From Geomonas paludis (lineage in GTDB: Bacteria; Desulfobacterota; Desulfuromonadia; Geobacterales; Geobacteraceae), in assembly GCF_014193585.1 (NCBI RefSeq), contig NZ_BLXY01000015.1, positions 1 to 64,000 of the forward strand: DNA of 64,000 nt. The letters are read 5' to 3'. Shown here one piece after another: positions 1-9,197 of the stretch; within the stretch, counting starts at the first letter, position 1, and the number at the start of each line of letters is the position of its first letter. Position numbers and translations under genes: made by a program. The notes beneath the pieces were generated by a model, which saw nothing but the letters and a program-made list of their open reading frames with translations, was not told where the DNA came from and made no database searches.

Positions 1-122
1 GTTCGGGCTGTGAAGAAGAGGACATGGCGTTTTACGCTTTGCGACGGGCTCGAACCCAAGACGCGAACAAACTGCCATGTCCCGGAACAGAAAATCTAGC
101 TGCTTGATCGTAAACATACAAG

Positions 123-202
123 ACGCAAAGCCGCAAAGAAATCCGAAAAGACTAGAGGGGAAAACCAAACCGACATCTCTTTGCGCCTTTGCGGCTTTGC
201 GT
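123..202. repeat. Inverted pair of a 16-bp dispersed repeat
   Basis: The 16-mer ACGCAAAGCCGCAAAG lies at 123-138 and its exact reverse complement at 187-202, about 48 bases apart. A third exact copy lies at 55689-55704. All are intergenic. The first 307 bases hold no gene that I can support: they contain this repeat pair, the terminator hairpin at 229-248 and another repeat at 271-302. Confidence 0.75.
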
Positions 203-228
203 TAAATAAATGCCTTTCAAAAATCAAA

Positions 229-248
229 GCGGGGTCCGAAGACCCCGC
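229..248 (-). terminator. Intrinsic terminator of the LysM-dprA-topA operon
   Basis: An 8-bp perfect stem GCGGGGTC/GACCCCGC closes a TTCG tetraloop when read on the minus strand, followed by TTTGATTTTT. It lies 60 bases past the topA stop. A UUCG loop on a GC stem with a following U-rich tract is a classic strong intrinsic terminator. Confidence 0.8.
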
Positions 249-270
249 GCTCATTGCTGATACTGGCGCT

Positions 271-302
271 AAGGGGACAGGCACCTTCGGAGCCAGTCCC
301 CT
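271..302. repeat. Copy of GGGGACAGGCACCT...AGCCAGTCCCC repeat
   Basis: An imperfect palindrome-like element whose two ends are AGGGGACAGGCACCT and AGCCAGTCCCCT. Two further copies occur in opposite orientations at 19281-19312 and 19356-19389, and a degenerate one near 26701-26735. All are intergenic, at operon ends, so this looks like a dispersed REP-type element. Confidence 0.7.
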
Positions 303-307
303 CACCC

Positions 308-2650
308 CTACTCCTTGTTGCTCTGGTAGTCGCAACCTTCCTTGGGACACTTGAGGAACTCGCCCTCGCGCTTGTACACCTTCTTCACCAACAGCGGGTT
401 ACCGCACTTGGGACAGGGCTTCTGCACCGGGAGATCCCACAACGCGAACTTGCACTCGGGGTAACGGTTGCAGGAGTAGAACAGCTTGCCGAAGCGGGAC
501 TTCTTCTCGATCAGCTCGCCCTTGCCGCAGGCGGTGCAGGTGATGCCGGTCCCTTTTGGCTTCACCAGCGGCTGGATGTTCTTGCAGTTGGGGTACGCGG
601 AGCAGGCGAGATACTTGCCGAAGCGCCCTTCCTTGATCAGCATGTGGCTGCCGCACTTGTCGCACACTTCCTCGGAAACCACGGGCTCGACCACCTCGCC
701 GGTCTCCTTGTCCAAGGGACGGATGTAGCGGCACTCGGGATAGCCGGTGCAGGCGAAGAACTTGCCGAACTTGCCGAGCTTCACCACCAGCGGCTTGCCG
801 CACTCGGGGCAGACCTCGTCGGTAGCCTCGGTGGTCAGGTCGGACTTGCTCACCTCCCCTTCCTTCAACTTCAAGAGGTTGATGAACGGCCCCCAGAACT
901 CGTGCAGCAGCGGCCGCCACTGCTTCTCGCCGCGCGACACCATGTCGAGCTGTTCCTCGAGGTTGGCGGTGAAGTTGTAGTCGACGTACTGGTTGAAGTG
1001 GTTGGTCAAAAGGTCGGAGACCACCATCCCGACGTCTTCGGGGAAGAAGCGCTTCTTGTCCAGGCGCGCGTACTTCCTTTCGATGATGGTGTTCATGATC
1101 GAGGCGTAGGTGGACGGGCGCCCGATGCCGTACTCCTCCAGGGTCTTCACCAGGGTCGCCTCGGTGTAGCGCGGCGGCGGCTGGGTGAAGTGGCGCTCGG
1201 GGAGGAGTTGCTGCAGCTTGAGGATGTCACCCTCGGCCATCGGCGGGAGCGTCCCTTCCTTCTCCTTGTCCTCGGCCTCGTCGTCGACACCCTCGATGTA
1301 GAGCTTCATGAAACCGGCAAAGCGAATCACGGTGCCGGCCACGCGGAAACGGAAGCCCTCGCCGGCGGTGATCTCGACCGAGGTCTGGTCCAGCAGCGCC
1401 TCGGCCATCTGGCAGGCGACGGTCCTCTTCCAGATCAGGTCGTAGAGCTTGAACTGGTCGGAGGTGAGGAACTTCTTCACCTCGATCGGGGTCTTGGAGA
1501 TGTAGGTCGGGCGCACCGCTTCGTGCGCCTCCTGGGCGTTCTTGGACTTGTTCTTGAAGAAGCGGGGCTTCTCCAGGGCGTATTCCTTGCCGTAGAGCGA
1601 GGTGATCAGCTGCCGCGCGTCCTCCAGCGCCACGTTGGAGAGCGCCACGGAGTCGGTACGCATGTAGGTGATGAGACCGACCGCACCTTCGCCGACGTCG
1701 ATACCCTCGTAGAGTTTCTGCGCGGTGGACATGGTCTTCTTGGCGGAGAAGCCCAGCTTGCGCGCCGCCTCCTGCTGCAGGGTGGAGGTGGTGAACGGCG
1801 GCGACGGCGAACGCTTCCGCTCGCTCTTGGTGACCTTGTCGACGCGGTACTCGGGGTTTGCCGGCGTCTTCACCACGAGCGGCGTCGCGCCATCGTCCCC
1901 TTCCTGCTTCGGGAACTCCCCCTTGCCTCCGAGCTTCTCGTAGAGCCGGAACGCCGCCTCGCGGTCGGGGATGTCGAACTTGGCGAGCTTCTTTCCTTCC
2001 GCCTCGACCAGCGCCGCGGTGAGCCCCTGTTTCTTCGCGGTCTCCAGCTTGGCGCCGATGGTCCAGTACTCCTGCTCCTTGAAGGCCTGGATTTCCTTCT
2101 CGCGCTCGCAGATGAGTCTCAGTGCGACCGACTGCACGCGCCCGGCGGAGAGGCCGTAACGGATCTTCTTCCACAGAAAGGGGGAGAGGGTGAAGCCGAC
2201 CAGGTAGTCCAGGATCGAGCGCGCCTGCTGCGCGTCCACCAGGTGCCCGGAGATGCCGCGCGGGTTTTGCACCGCGTGCACGATGGCGTCCTTGGTGATC
2301 TCGTGGAACACCACGCGCTTGATGTCGAACGGTATCTTCTTCTTGCCGTCCAGTCCGAGCGCCGCCAGGAGGTGCCACGAGATGGCCTCCCCCTCGCGGT
2401 CGGGGTCTGTCGCCAGGAGCAGCGAGGAGATCCCCTTCATCTCTTTCTTGATGGCGTCGATGTGTTTCTTGCTCTCCGGGAGCACCGCGTACTTGGGCTC
2501 GAAATCGTGCTCCACGTCCACGGACCCCTGCTTGCTGGGGAGCGCGCGCACGTGGCCGAACGACGCCAGCACCTTGTAATCGGGGCCGAGAAATTTTTCT
2601 ATGGTCTTCGCCTTGGCGGGAGACTCGACTATGACGAGATTCTGAGACAT
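308..2650 (-). CDS. topA: DNA topoisomerase I (type IA)
   Basis: Relaxes negatively supercoiled DNA by cutting and rejoining one strand. The 780-residue product opens with a Toprim domain (VIVESPAKAKTIE at about 6-18, the acidic DPDREG at 82-87). It continues into the type IA core, with the catalytic tyrosine in GLITYMRTDS (Tyr329) after the GLSAGRVQS motif near 166-174. The C-terminus carries four Cys4 zinc-ribbon repeats from about residue 610 onward (CPECG, CDKCG, CTACG, CPKCG), normal for bacterial TopA. The ATG lies 25 bases after the dprA stop, so it is co-transcribed with dprA and the LysM gene. The long open frame on the opposite strand is a composition artefact. Confidence 0.98.
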   Translation of the reverse strand: MSQNLVIVESPAKAKTIEKFLGPDYKVLASFGHVRALPSKQGSVDVEHDFEPKYAVLPESKKHIDAIKKEMKGISSLLLATDPDREGEAISWHLLAALGLDGKKKIPFDIKRVVFHEITKDAIVHAVQNPRGISGHLVDAQQARSILDYLVGFTLSPFLWKKIRYGLSAGRVQSVALRLICEREKEIQAFKEQEYWTIGAKLETAKKQGLTAALVEAEGKKLAKFDIPDREAAFRLYEKLGGKGEFPKQEGDDGATPLVVKTPANPEYRVDKVTKSERKRSPSPPFTTSTLQQEAARKLGFSAKKTMSTAQKLYEGIDVGEGAVGLITYMRTDSVALSNVALEDARQLITSLYGKEYALEKPRFFKNKSKNAQEAHEAVRPTYISKTPIEVKKFLTSDQFKLYDLIWKRTVACQMAEALLDQTSVEITAGEGFRFRVAGTVIRFAGFMKLYIEGVDDEAEDKEKEGTLPPMAEGDILKLQQLLPERHFTQPPPRYTEATLVKTLEEYGIGRPSTYASIMNTIIERKYARLDKKRFFPEDVGMVVSDLLTNHFNQYVDYNFTANLEEQLDMVSRGEKQWRPLLHEFWGPFINLLKLKEGEVSKSDLTTEATDEVCPECGKPLVVKLGKFGKFFACTGYPECRYIRPLDKETGEVVEPVVSEEVCDKCGSHMLIKEGRFGKYLACSAYPNCKNIQPLVKPKGTGITCTACGKGELIEKKSRFGKLFYSCNRYPECKFALWDLPVQKPCPKCGNPLLVKKVYKREGEFLKCPKEGCDYQSNKE

Positions 2651-2675
2651 GTGTCCACCTGGTTACGGTATTGGT

Positions 2676-3755
2676 TCAGACGACCGCAAAGCGCTTGCCG
2701 GGAAGCTGAATGATGATCCCTTTCACTTCCAAGCGAAGTAAGGTAGCGGAAACCTCGCCTGCTGTCAACGCGCTCTGTACGATGATATCGTCGATCTGCA
2801 GCACGCCCTGGCAAAGCAGGGCGTAGAGCTCGGCCTCCTGCGGGGTGAGCGGGAAGGAGGGGGGCTGTTCCTGGGGGTGGGTCGCCAACGGCACGATGCC
2901 AAGCTCCTCGAGGATGTCCTCCACCCGCTCTACCAGCTTGGCTCCCTGCTTGATGAGGCCGTTGACGCCGCGGCTGCCGGACGTGGTGACGTTGCCCGGG
3001 ACGGCGAAGACCTCGCGTCCCTGCTCCAGCGCGTACTGCGCCGTGATCAAAGATCCGCTCCCCTCCCCCGCCTCGACCACCAGCACCCCCTTGGCCAGGG
3101 CGCTGATGATGCGGTTGCGCCTGGGGAAGTTCTCGGGCATGGGGGAGGTCCCCATGGGGAACTCGCTGATCAGCGCGCCCTGCTCGCACAGGGCACGGTA
3201 CAGCGCGTCGTTTTCCGGCGGGTAGATCACGTCGACGCCGCAGCCAAGGACGGCGATGCTGCGCCCTCCCGCCTTGAGGCACCCCCAGTGGCTGGCGGTG
3301 TCGATGCCGCGCGCCATGCCCGAAACCACCGTGACGCCCTGCCCGGCCAGTTCCTTGCCGAGGCGGGTCGCGGTGCACAGGCCGTACTGGGAGGCATGCC
3401 GGGAGCCGACCATGGCCACCGCGGTCTCGCTCCCATCGAGCGTCCCCATGAGGTAGAAGAACGGGGGCGGATCGGATATCTGCATCAAAAGGCGCGGGTA
3501 ACGCCCCGATAGGATGTCCACCACCTGCGCGCCGCCGGCCCGCACCCGCTCGCATTCGGCCTCGGCCTGCGCGCGGCAGTCGTATCCGGCGATGGACCGG
3601 GCGGCCGCTGCACTGACACCCTTGACCGCGGCCAGCTCCTCCGGGGAGGCCTCGAGCGCCGCCTGCGGGGAGCCGAAGTGCGCCAAAAGCCGAAGGAAGG
3701 TGACGTTACCCACCTGCGGCACGGACTTCAGCGCGAACCAGTAGTAGTGATCCAT
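2676..3755 (-). CDS. dprA: DNA-processing protein DprA (Smf)
   Basis: Loads RecA onto incoming single-stranded DNA during natural transformation, and is widely conserved even where competence is unproven. The 359-residue product has an N-terminal helix-hairpin-helix-like part (about 1-75). The Rossmann-type DprA core follows, with GSRHASQYG near residue 115, SGMARGIDTASHWG near 145, and the conserved NFPRRNRIISALA and GSLITAQYALEQGREVFAVPG motifs. A C-terminal winged-helix-like segment (about 300-359) follows a linker. The ATG is preceded by AAGGGGGTAA. It sits 19 bases after the LysM gene and 25 before topA, the dprA-topA order common in Geobacter relatives and many other bacteria. Confidence 0.97.
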   Translation of the reverse strand: MDHYYWFALKSVPQVGNVTFLRLLAHFGSPQAALEASPEELAAVKGVSAAAARSIAGYDCRAQAEAECERVRAGGAQVVDILSGRYPRLLMQISDPPPFFYLMGTLDGSETAVAMVGSRHASQYGLCTATRLGKELAGQGVTVVSGMARGIDTASHWGCLKAGGRSIAVLGCGVDVIYPPENDALYRALCEQGALISEFPMGTSPMPENFPRRNRIISALAKGVLVVEAGEGSGSLITAQYALEQGREVFAVPGNVTTSGSRGVNGLIKQGAKLVERVEDILEELGIVPLATHPQEQPPSFPLTPQEAELYALLCQGVLQIDDIIVQSALTAGEVSATLLRLEVKGIIIQLPGKRFAVV

Positions 3756-3774
3756 GGGGTTACCCCCTTTGGCG

Positions 3775-4767
3775 TCACCTGCTCTTTTTCATCTCCACGC
3801 GGTCGCCGCGGTACACGGTGTCCACGCTCTTCACGATGACGGCGGTGGAGCTGTTCATGCCGGTAGCGACCACCACCAGCGCGCCGACCACCTCCACCGG
3901 AAGCTTCTCGATCTTGGCGTTGGCGTAGCGCTGGTCGGGCACCACGTCGCGCACGATGTACAGCATGTTGCCCGCCTGCATCCCCTGGGCCTTGCCCAGG
4001 TCGAGGAAGACCACGTCGTTCACCGCCAGGGCCTGGTTCCCGGTCTGGGTCTGCACGATGTAGCCGGTGAGGTCGCGGTCGGCGGACTTGAGCGGGATGG
4101 TCAGCTTGCGCTCCTGGTAGGGGAGCAGGAAGGAGCCCGCGCTGATCTCCTGGAAGGACTTGGTGACGATGGCCTTGGAGGCCTTCTCCTCCAGTTCGGA
4201 GAGCTGCAGCTCACCCAGCGGAATCACCTGCTGCCCCAGGATCACGTTGGTGACCGGGTGGCTGACCGGGCCGATCTTCTTGAAGATCTGGTAGCGGTCG
4301 CCCGGGTTGGCGCCCTGGGCGCGCCCGATGTCGGTGTAGACGATGTCGTCGGTGCCGGCCATCTCCCGGTTCTGGTGCAGGGAGATGACGTTGCCGGAGG
4401 GCTTCATGCCGTTCTCGATCAGGAACCCTTCGCTGCCGTTGACCGAGAAGGTCACCGCTTGCGGCTCCTCGCGCAGTTCCTGAGCGGCGGGCGCCTGGGG
4501 CGCCGGGGCGGCCGGCGCCTGCTCGACCTCGATGCGGTCGGAGTAGATGCGCACCTTCTGACCCGGATAGATGAAATGGGGGTTGCCGACGGACTGGTTG
4601 TTGGCCCAGACGTTGGGCCAGTAGTAGGGATCCTTCAGGAAGCGCTGCGACAGTCCCCACAGGGTGTCGCCGGGGACGATGGTGTAGATGGTGGGTTGTT
4701 CCTGCGCCGCCGCAAACGGTGCGGTCAGGCCCAGGAAGAGCAGTGCCAGACAGAGGTGTTTTTTCAT
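3775..4767 (-). CDS. Exported LysM-domain protein
   Basis: A 330-residue secreted protein. I start it at ATG 4767 because AAAGGAG lies just upstream and the product then begins with a signal peptide (MKKHLCLALLFLGL, cleavage near AAAQEQ). A LysM domain follows at about 26-75 (YTIVPGDTLWGLSQRFLKD ... YPGQKVRIY), which binds the glycan backbone of peptidoglycan. An Ala/Pro-rich linker leads to a 240-residue region with no motif that I recognise. It is first in an operon with dprA and topA. Many deltaproteobacteria carry a LysM protein here; its specific role is unknown. An in-frame extension to 4881 lacks a ribosome-binding site and would bury the signal peptide. Confidence 0.9.
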   Translation of the reverse strand: MKKHLCLALLFLGLTAPFAAAQEQPTIYTIVPGDTLWGLSQRFLKDPYYWPNVWANNQSVGNPHFIYPGQKVRIYSDRIEVEQAPAAPAPQAPAAQELREEPQAVTFSVNGSEGFLIENGMKPSGNVISLHQNREMAGTDDIVYTDIGRAQGANPGDRYQIFKKIGPVSHPVTNVILGQQVIPLGELQLSELEEKASKAIVTKSFQEISAGSFLLPYQERKLTIPLKSADRDLTGYIVQTQTGNQALAVNDVVFLDLGKAQGMQAGNMLYIVRDVVPDQRYANAKIEKLPVEVVGALVVVATGMNSSTAVIVKSVDTVYRGDRVEMKKSR

Positions 4768-5008
4768 AGGCTCCTTTAGGGGCACCAGTCGCCCCACCCT
4801 CCTCCTCGCCCTTACCCCCGGCGAGGTGTGCAAAGTGATACAGCGCTCATGACATCGGTAACCGGATCGACAGCGAACCATTCATTAGTTTTCGGGACGC
4901 ATTTTGATGGGAAAGCGCGAAAAGGGTGCCGTATAAGCCTCTGAAACCGCGAGCTTAGCCGACCGCTTTTTTGGCCCGGCAACCCTTGGTACCGAAAAAA
5001 TTTAACAT

Positions 5009-5037
5009 AATTAAAGCCTTTTGCCTATCAATGTCAA
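5009..5037 (-). promoter_or_regulatory. Sigma-70 promoter candidate for LysM-dprA-topA
   Basis: On the minus strand TTGACA (5032-5037) is separated by 17 bases from TTAATT (5009-5014). It lies about 240 bases upstream of the LysM ATG, giving a long leader. The 391-base gap 4768-5158 between divergent genes holds this promoter and no gene that I can support. I compared the leader with the c-di-GMP riboswitch consensus and saw no convincing match. Confidence 0.5.
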
Positions 5038-5158
5038 GGGGAAAGCGCCTTTGGGGGGTTCCCTTAGCAGCCCGGTGTATGCTAGGTTGTCCGGTGTCCG
5101 GGTGCGCCGCGCAAGCGGTAAGGCAGCCCGGCAGTGAAGCGCCGACAAGGAGCATGGT

Positions 5159-6442
5159 TTGACTGGTAACGGGATGGAGCTGGAGAAGGCGGGCATGACG
5201 GCAACACAGGACGAGCGGGTGACACGGCCGCGGTTGAAACCGGAGCTGCTGGCCCCGGCGGGCAACATGGAGAAGCTGAAGGTGGCGATCCGCTACGGCG
5301 CCGACGCCGTCTACCTGGGGGGGAAGGCGTTCGGCCTGAGGAACCTGGCCGGCAACTTCACCCGCCTGGAACTGGACGAGGCGGTGGCCTACGCGCACAG
5401 GCACAACGTGAAGGTCTATCTCACCGTGAACGCCTTCGCCGACAACGACGATCTGCCGGCCCTGGAGCGCTACCTGGCCGAGGTGGCCGACATCCCCTTC
5501 GACGCCTTCATCGCCGCCGATCCCGGCGTGGTGGCGCTTATCGCCGAACGCTGCCCGGGACGCGACATCCACCTCTCCACCCAGGCCAACACCACCAACT
5601 GGCGCGCCGCCCGCTTCTGGCAGGCCCAGGGGGTGAAACGGGTCAACCTGGCGCGCGAGATGTCCCTGGACGCGATCCGGGAAACGGCGCAGCGCTGCGA
5701 CATGGAGCTCGAAGTCTTCATCCACGGTGCCATGTGCATCTCCTACTCCGGGCGCTGCCTGCTCTCCTCCGCCATGACCGGGCGCGACGCCAACAAGGGG
5801 GAGTGCACCCAGCCCTGCCGCTGGAACTACTCCATCGTCGAGGAGACCCGTCCCGGCGAGTACTTCCCCATCCACGAAGACGAAAGCGGCACCTTCATCT
5901 TCAACTCCAAGGACCTCTGCCTGATCGAGCAGCTTCCCGCCCTGGTGGAGTGCGGCGTCGACTCCCTGAAGATCGAGGGGCGCATGAAGGGGATCTACTA
6001 CGCGGCGAGCGTGATCCGCATCTACCGCGAGGCGCTGGACCGCTACTGGGAGGACCCGCAGGGGTACCGGCTCAAACCGGAGTGGCTGGAAGAGTTGGCC
6101 AAGGTGAGCCACCGCGGCTACACCACCGGGTTCCTCCTGGGCAAGCCGCGCGACGTGGACCACGAGTACCTCTCCTGTTACGTGCGCAACTTCGAGTTCG
6201 TGGCGCTGGTGGAAAAGGAGACGGAAGGAGGGGTCCAGGTCGCGGTGCGCAACCGGCTCCAGGCCGGGGACGTCCTCGAGCTGATCGGCCAGGGCGCCCA
6301 TTTCACCCGCTTCACGCTCTCCGCCATGACCGACCTGGACGGCGTCCCGCTCACCGTGGCCCACCCCAACCAGCACGTGGTCCTCTGCGGGGTGACTGGC
6401 GCCGGCGAGTTCGACCTGATCAGGCGGGAGAAGACGGGGTAG
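5159..6442 (+). CDS. trhP: U32-family tRNA uridine hydroxylase, TrhP-like
   Basis: Peptidase-U32-fold protein of 427 residues. The core contains CISYSGRCLLS followed by GECTQPCRW, the four-cysteine pattern of the TrhP (YegQ) branch. That enzyme makes 5-hydroxyuridine at tRNA position 34 using prephenate. The opening LAPAGNMEKLKVAIRYGADAV and the later SLKIEGRMK are also typical of U32 proteins. I keep the TTG start at 5159 because AAGGAG ends six bases before it; the in-frame ATG at 5174 is 21 bases from that site. A two-codon reading frame ATG GTT TGA precedes the TTG. The 3' end overlaps the convergent diguanylate cyclase gene by 23 bases. TrhP rather than another U32 branch is an inference. 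Confidence 0.85.
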   Translation: MTGNGMELEKAGMTATQDERVTRPRLKPELLAPAGNMEKLKVAIRYGADAVYLGGKAFGLRNLAGNFTRLELDEAVAYAHRHNVKVYLTVNAFADNDDLPALERYLAEVADIPFDAFIAADPGVVALIAERCPGRDIHLSTQANTTNWRAARFWQAQGVKRVNLAREMSLDAIRETAQRCDMELEVFIHGAMCISYSGRCLLSSAMTGRDANKGECTQPCRWNYSIVEETRPGEYFPIHEDESGTFIFNSKDLCLIEQLPALVECGVDSLKIEGRMKGIYYAASVIRIYREALDRYWEDPQGYRLKPEWLEELAKVSHRGYTTGFLLGKPRDVDHEYLSCYVRNFEFVALVEKETEGGVQVAVRNRLQAGDVLELIGQGAHFTRFTLSAMTDLDGVPLTVAHPNQHVVLCGVTGAGEFDLIRREKTG

Positions 6443-7388
6443 CCCCGCCCGCCTCGACCCTGTTCTTGCCGCTGTTCTTGGCCCGGTACAGGAGCTGGTC
6501 GGCACATTCCAGAAGCGCCTGCGCCTCGCTGCCGTCCTCCGGAAACGAGGCCACCCCCACGCTCACGGTGACCCGCCCCAGGGGCTGGGTCTCCCTCCCC
6601 GCAAACGGGTGCTCCGCCACCCGCGCCCGCATCTCCTCGGCCGCCGTCACCGCCCCTTCCTTACCCGTCTCCGGCAGGAGCAGCACGAACTCCTCCCCCC
6701 CGTAGCGCGCGGCGATGTCGCAGGCCCGGGAGTGGGACATGACGATCTGGGCCAGCCCCTTCAGGAGCCGGTCCCCCTCGGGGTGCCCGTGGGTGTCGTT
6801 GTAGTGCTTGAAGTTGTCCACGTCGAAGAAGATCAGGCTGCAGTGCTTGCCGAAACGTTTGGAGCGGGCCACCTCCTGCGCGAAGGCCTCCTGGAAGTAG
6901 CGGTGGTTGTACAGCGCGGTAAGGCCGTCGCGCACCGCCATCTCCTTGAGCGCCTGGTTCGCCTCCTGCAGTTCCTGGTTGGCCCGGGTCAACTGTTCCA
7001 GGAGTTCGCGGTTCTGCGCCACCAGGCGCGCCTTCTCCGCCGCCCGCCCCGCCACCGCTGAGATCAGGTCCAGGCTCTCGAACGGCTTCACCAGGTAATC
7101 GTAGGCGCCGGCACGCAGCGCTGTCAGCGCGCTGTCCAGCGAGGCGTGGCTGGTCATGATCACCACCTGGGTGTCCGGGTTGTGGCTCTTGATCTCGTTC
7201 AAAAGCTCGATGCCGCTCATGCCGCTCATCCTGATGTCGGTGATCACCAGCTGGTGCGAACCGGCGCGAAACGCCTCCAGGGCTTCCTCGCCGCTGGCAG
7301 CCTCCGATACGGTGAACCCGTCCGCGGACAGCACCTGTGACACCACGCTTCTCAAGGTCTCTTCGTCGTCGACGACTAACAGTTCCAT
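6420..7388 (-). CDS. Response regulator with GGDEF diguanylate cyclase domain
   Basis: A 322-residue output protein. Residues 1-118 form a receiver domain with the DDEE acidic pair, phospho-acceptor Asp in VITDIRMSG, and KP in YLVKPF. A short coiled coil (about 125-155, EL/NQEL repeats) leads to a GGDEF domain from about 155. The active site reads RYGGEEF, and a canonical RxxD inhibitory site (RACD) sits five residues upstream. It should therefore make c-di-GMP and be product-inhibited. The gene starts 12 bases after the histidine kinase and has a GAGGAGG ribosome-binding site, so the kinase is the likely phospho-donor. It is last in the operon that contains the FecR-like and giant barrel genes. 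Confidence 0.95.
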   Translation of the reverse strand: MELLVVDDEETLRSVVSQVLSADGFTVSEAASGEEALEAFRAGSHQLVITDIRMSGMSGIELLNEIKSHNPDTQVVIMTSHASLDSALTALRAGAYDYLVKPFESLDLISAVAGRAAEKARLVAQNRELLEQLTRANQELQEANQALKEMAVRDGLTALYNHRYFQEAFAQEVARSKRFGKHCSLIFFDVDNFKHYNDTHGHPEGDRLLKGLAQIVMSHSRACDIAARYGGEEFVLLLPETGKEGAVTAAEEMRARVAEHPFAGRETQPLGRVTVSVGVASFPEDGSEAQALLECADQLLYRAKNSGKNRVEAGGATPSSPA

Positions 7389-7400
7389 GTCCGTCCTCCT

Positions 7401-9185
7401 CTAGGCCGCATTGGCGGCGGGAGGGGGAAGGGTGATGATGAAGGTGGTCCCCACCCCCTCCTCGCTCTCCAGGCGGATCTCGCCGCCGTGATCCTTGACG
7501 ATGCCGTAGCTTACCGAAAGCCCCAGCCCGGTCCCCTGCCCCGCCGGCTTGGTGGTGAAGAAGGGGTCGAAGATCTTGCCCTGGACCTCCTTGGGGATGC
7601 CCGGACCGTTGTCGGAGACCCTAAGCTCCAGCCCCCCCTCTTCCAGCCGGCGCGCCGACAGCCGCACCACTCCCGCCGTCCCCCCCATCGCCTGCTGGGC
7701 GTTGATCATCAAATTCATCAGCACCTGCTGCAGCTGGTTGGCGTTGCCGCGGCAGGCGGGGAGCCCCGGCTCCACCACCTGCTCCACCTTGACGCTGTTG
7801 ATCCCCAGCTGGTGGTCCACGATGGCCAGCGCATCCGCCACCACCTGGGCCAGGTCCACCTCGCCGAACTCCACCTGTTCCTGCCGGGCGAACTTCAAGA
7901 GGTTCTCGATGATGGTCTTGCAGCGCTTGGTCTCCTTCTCGATGATGTGCAGGTTCTTCTCCAGCGGATGGCCGCTCTCGACGCCGCGCAGCGACAGCTG
8001 CGTGATGCCGAGGATCCCCGCCAGCGGGTTCTTCACCTCGTGGGCGATGCCCGCCCCGAGGGCCCCGAAAGCCGCCATCTTCTCGGACTGAACCAGCTGC
8101 CCGTAGAGGTCTTTCAGGGCCTGTTCGCGCTGCTTCAGTTCCACGGCCATGCGGTTGAAGGATCCGGCCAGGGCGCCGATCTCGTCGCCGGAGACCGCAG
8201 GCACCTCGATCTCGAAACGCCCCTGCCCGACCATCCTGGTCGCCTCCGAGAGCTTCTCGATGGGACGGGTGAGCCGGCGCGACCAGAACTGGCTCAGGAG
8301 CGCCGCGCCCCCCAGCAGGACCAGGGAGAGCACCAGAAGGTCCACCAGCAGCGCGCGGGAGGTAAGAAAGGCGGTGCTTTTGGGAATCTGCACCCCGACC
8401 GTGATCCCGCCGACCCCGGTGCGGGAGAAGCCTCCCACCATGGCGCGGTCACGCTCCTGGTACTCGAGGGTCAGCCCGCTCAGGCGCGGGGTGCCCCGGA
8501 CCTTGCCCCACCAGCCGGTCTGCGGGGCCTGCCCGATCCTGCGGCGGTCGGCATGGGCCAGGTAGTTGCCGGAGGCATCGATCAGGAAGGTGTCGAAAAC
8601 CCGGGAACGGCTCGCCAGCCGCTGCAGCCGGTCCAGGCGGATCACCCCCGAGGCCACCACCGGCTCCTCCCCCTTGGCGGCGGGCTCTGCTATGGAGAGG
8701 GTCAGGGTGGGGAGGCCGGGGGTGACCGTGGAGAGGAGCAGCCGTGGCGCTCCCCCGGGTGTGGGTGCGGGGACCGGGTGGCTCTCGCGGTAGGACAACA
8801 GCTGCTCGGCGCTCACCCCGGCGCCTGCCAGCGCCTCCTGGTCGTAGACGTTCTCTTCGCCGTCGGGGCCGCTGCGGCTCACCATGATGAATTCGCCGAA
8901 CTCCTCGAAGAGTCCCTGCAGCGCCTGTTCGCGCCCTGCCATCTCCTGGTCCCCCATGAGACGGGAAAAAAGCTTCAGTTTCTCGGTGTAGCCGGCCACC
9001 AGCGTGTTCGCCTCCTCGGCGGTGTGCAGCACCATGGTCGAGGTGAGGTCGTGGATGTAGGCGGTCTTGTCGGCCTGGAACAGGTTGGCCATGGTGAAGG
9101 TGATCAGGCTCAGCACCACCGAGACCACCAGCAGCTGGGAGAGGAGCATCTTGAACCGGAGCGGGAATTTCAGTCTGCTTTGCAT
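7401..9185 (-). CDS. Membrane sensor histidine kinase
   Basis: A 594-residue kinase. It has an N-terminal membrane helix (about 12-32), a periplasmic sensor region of roughly 240 residues and a second helix (about 277-298). A HAMP domain follows (LTRPIEKLSEATR ... DEIGALAGSFNRM, about 302-355). The HisKA helix carries the H-box GIAHEVKNPLAGI, and the HATPase has N-box NLMINAQQAM, G1 DNGPGIP, F-box FDPFFTTK and G2 GQGTGLGLSVSYG. All catalytic motifs are intact. The periplasmic part looks like a Cache-type fold (FDTFLIDASGNYLAH) but I cannot assign a ligand. The ATG has GGGAGG upstream. It sits between the FecR-like gene and the cognate GGEEF regulator, 12 bases from each. Confidence 0.95.
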   Translation of the reverse strand: MQSRLKFPLRFKMLLSQLLVVSVVLSLITFTMANLFQADKTAYIHDLTSTMVLHTAEEANTLVAGYTEKLKLFSRLMGDQEMAGREQALQGLFEEFGEFIMVSRSGPDGEENVYDQEALAGAGVSAEQLLSYRESHPVPAPTPGGAPRLLLSTVTPGLPTLTLSIAEPAAKGEEPVVASGVIRLDRLQRLASRSRVFDTFLIDASGNYLAHADRRRIGQAPQTGWWGKVRGTPRLSGLTLEYQERDRAMVGGFSRTGVGGITVGVQIPKSTAFLTSRALLVDLLVLSLVLLGGAALLSQFWSRRLTRPIEKLSEATRMVGQGRFEIEVPAVSGDEIGALAGSFNRMAVELKQREQALKDLYGQLVQSEKMAAFGALGAGIAHEVKNPLAGILGITQLSLRGVESGHPLEKNLHIIEKETKRCKTIIENLLKFARQEQVEFGEVDLAQVVADALAIVDHQLGINSVKVEQVVEPGLPACRGNANQLQQVLMNLMINAQQAMGGTAGVVRLSARRLEEGGLELRVSDNGPGIPKEVQGKIFDPFFTTKPAGQGTGLGLSVSYGIVKDHGGEIRLESEEGVGTTFIITLPPPAANAA

Positions 9186-9197
9186 GTATGGCCTCCC

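Noticed and set aside
100..180. c-di-GMP (GEMM) riboswitch, because of ACGCAAAGCC in the leader
   Set aside because: The match is just the dispersed 16-mer ACGCAAAGCCGCAAAG; the GGGCAAACC partner and GGGTCT segment are missing and no gene follows.
254..2713. An 819-codon open frame opposite topA
   Set aside because: Leu/Val/Gly/Arg-rich and low-complexity; a shadow of GC-rich codons in topA. The minus strand encodes an unmistakable TopA.
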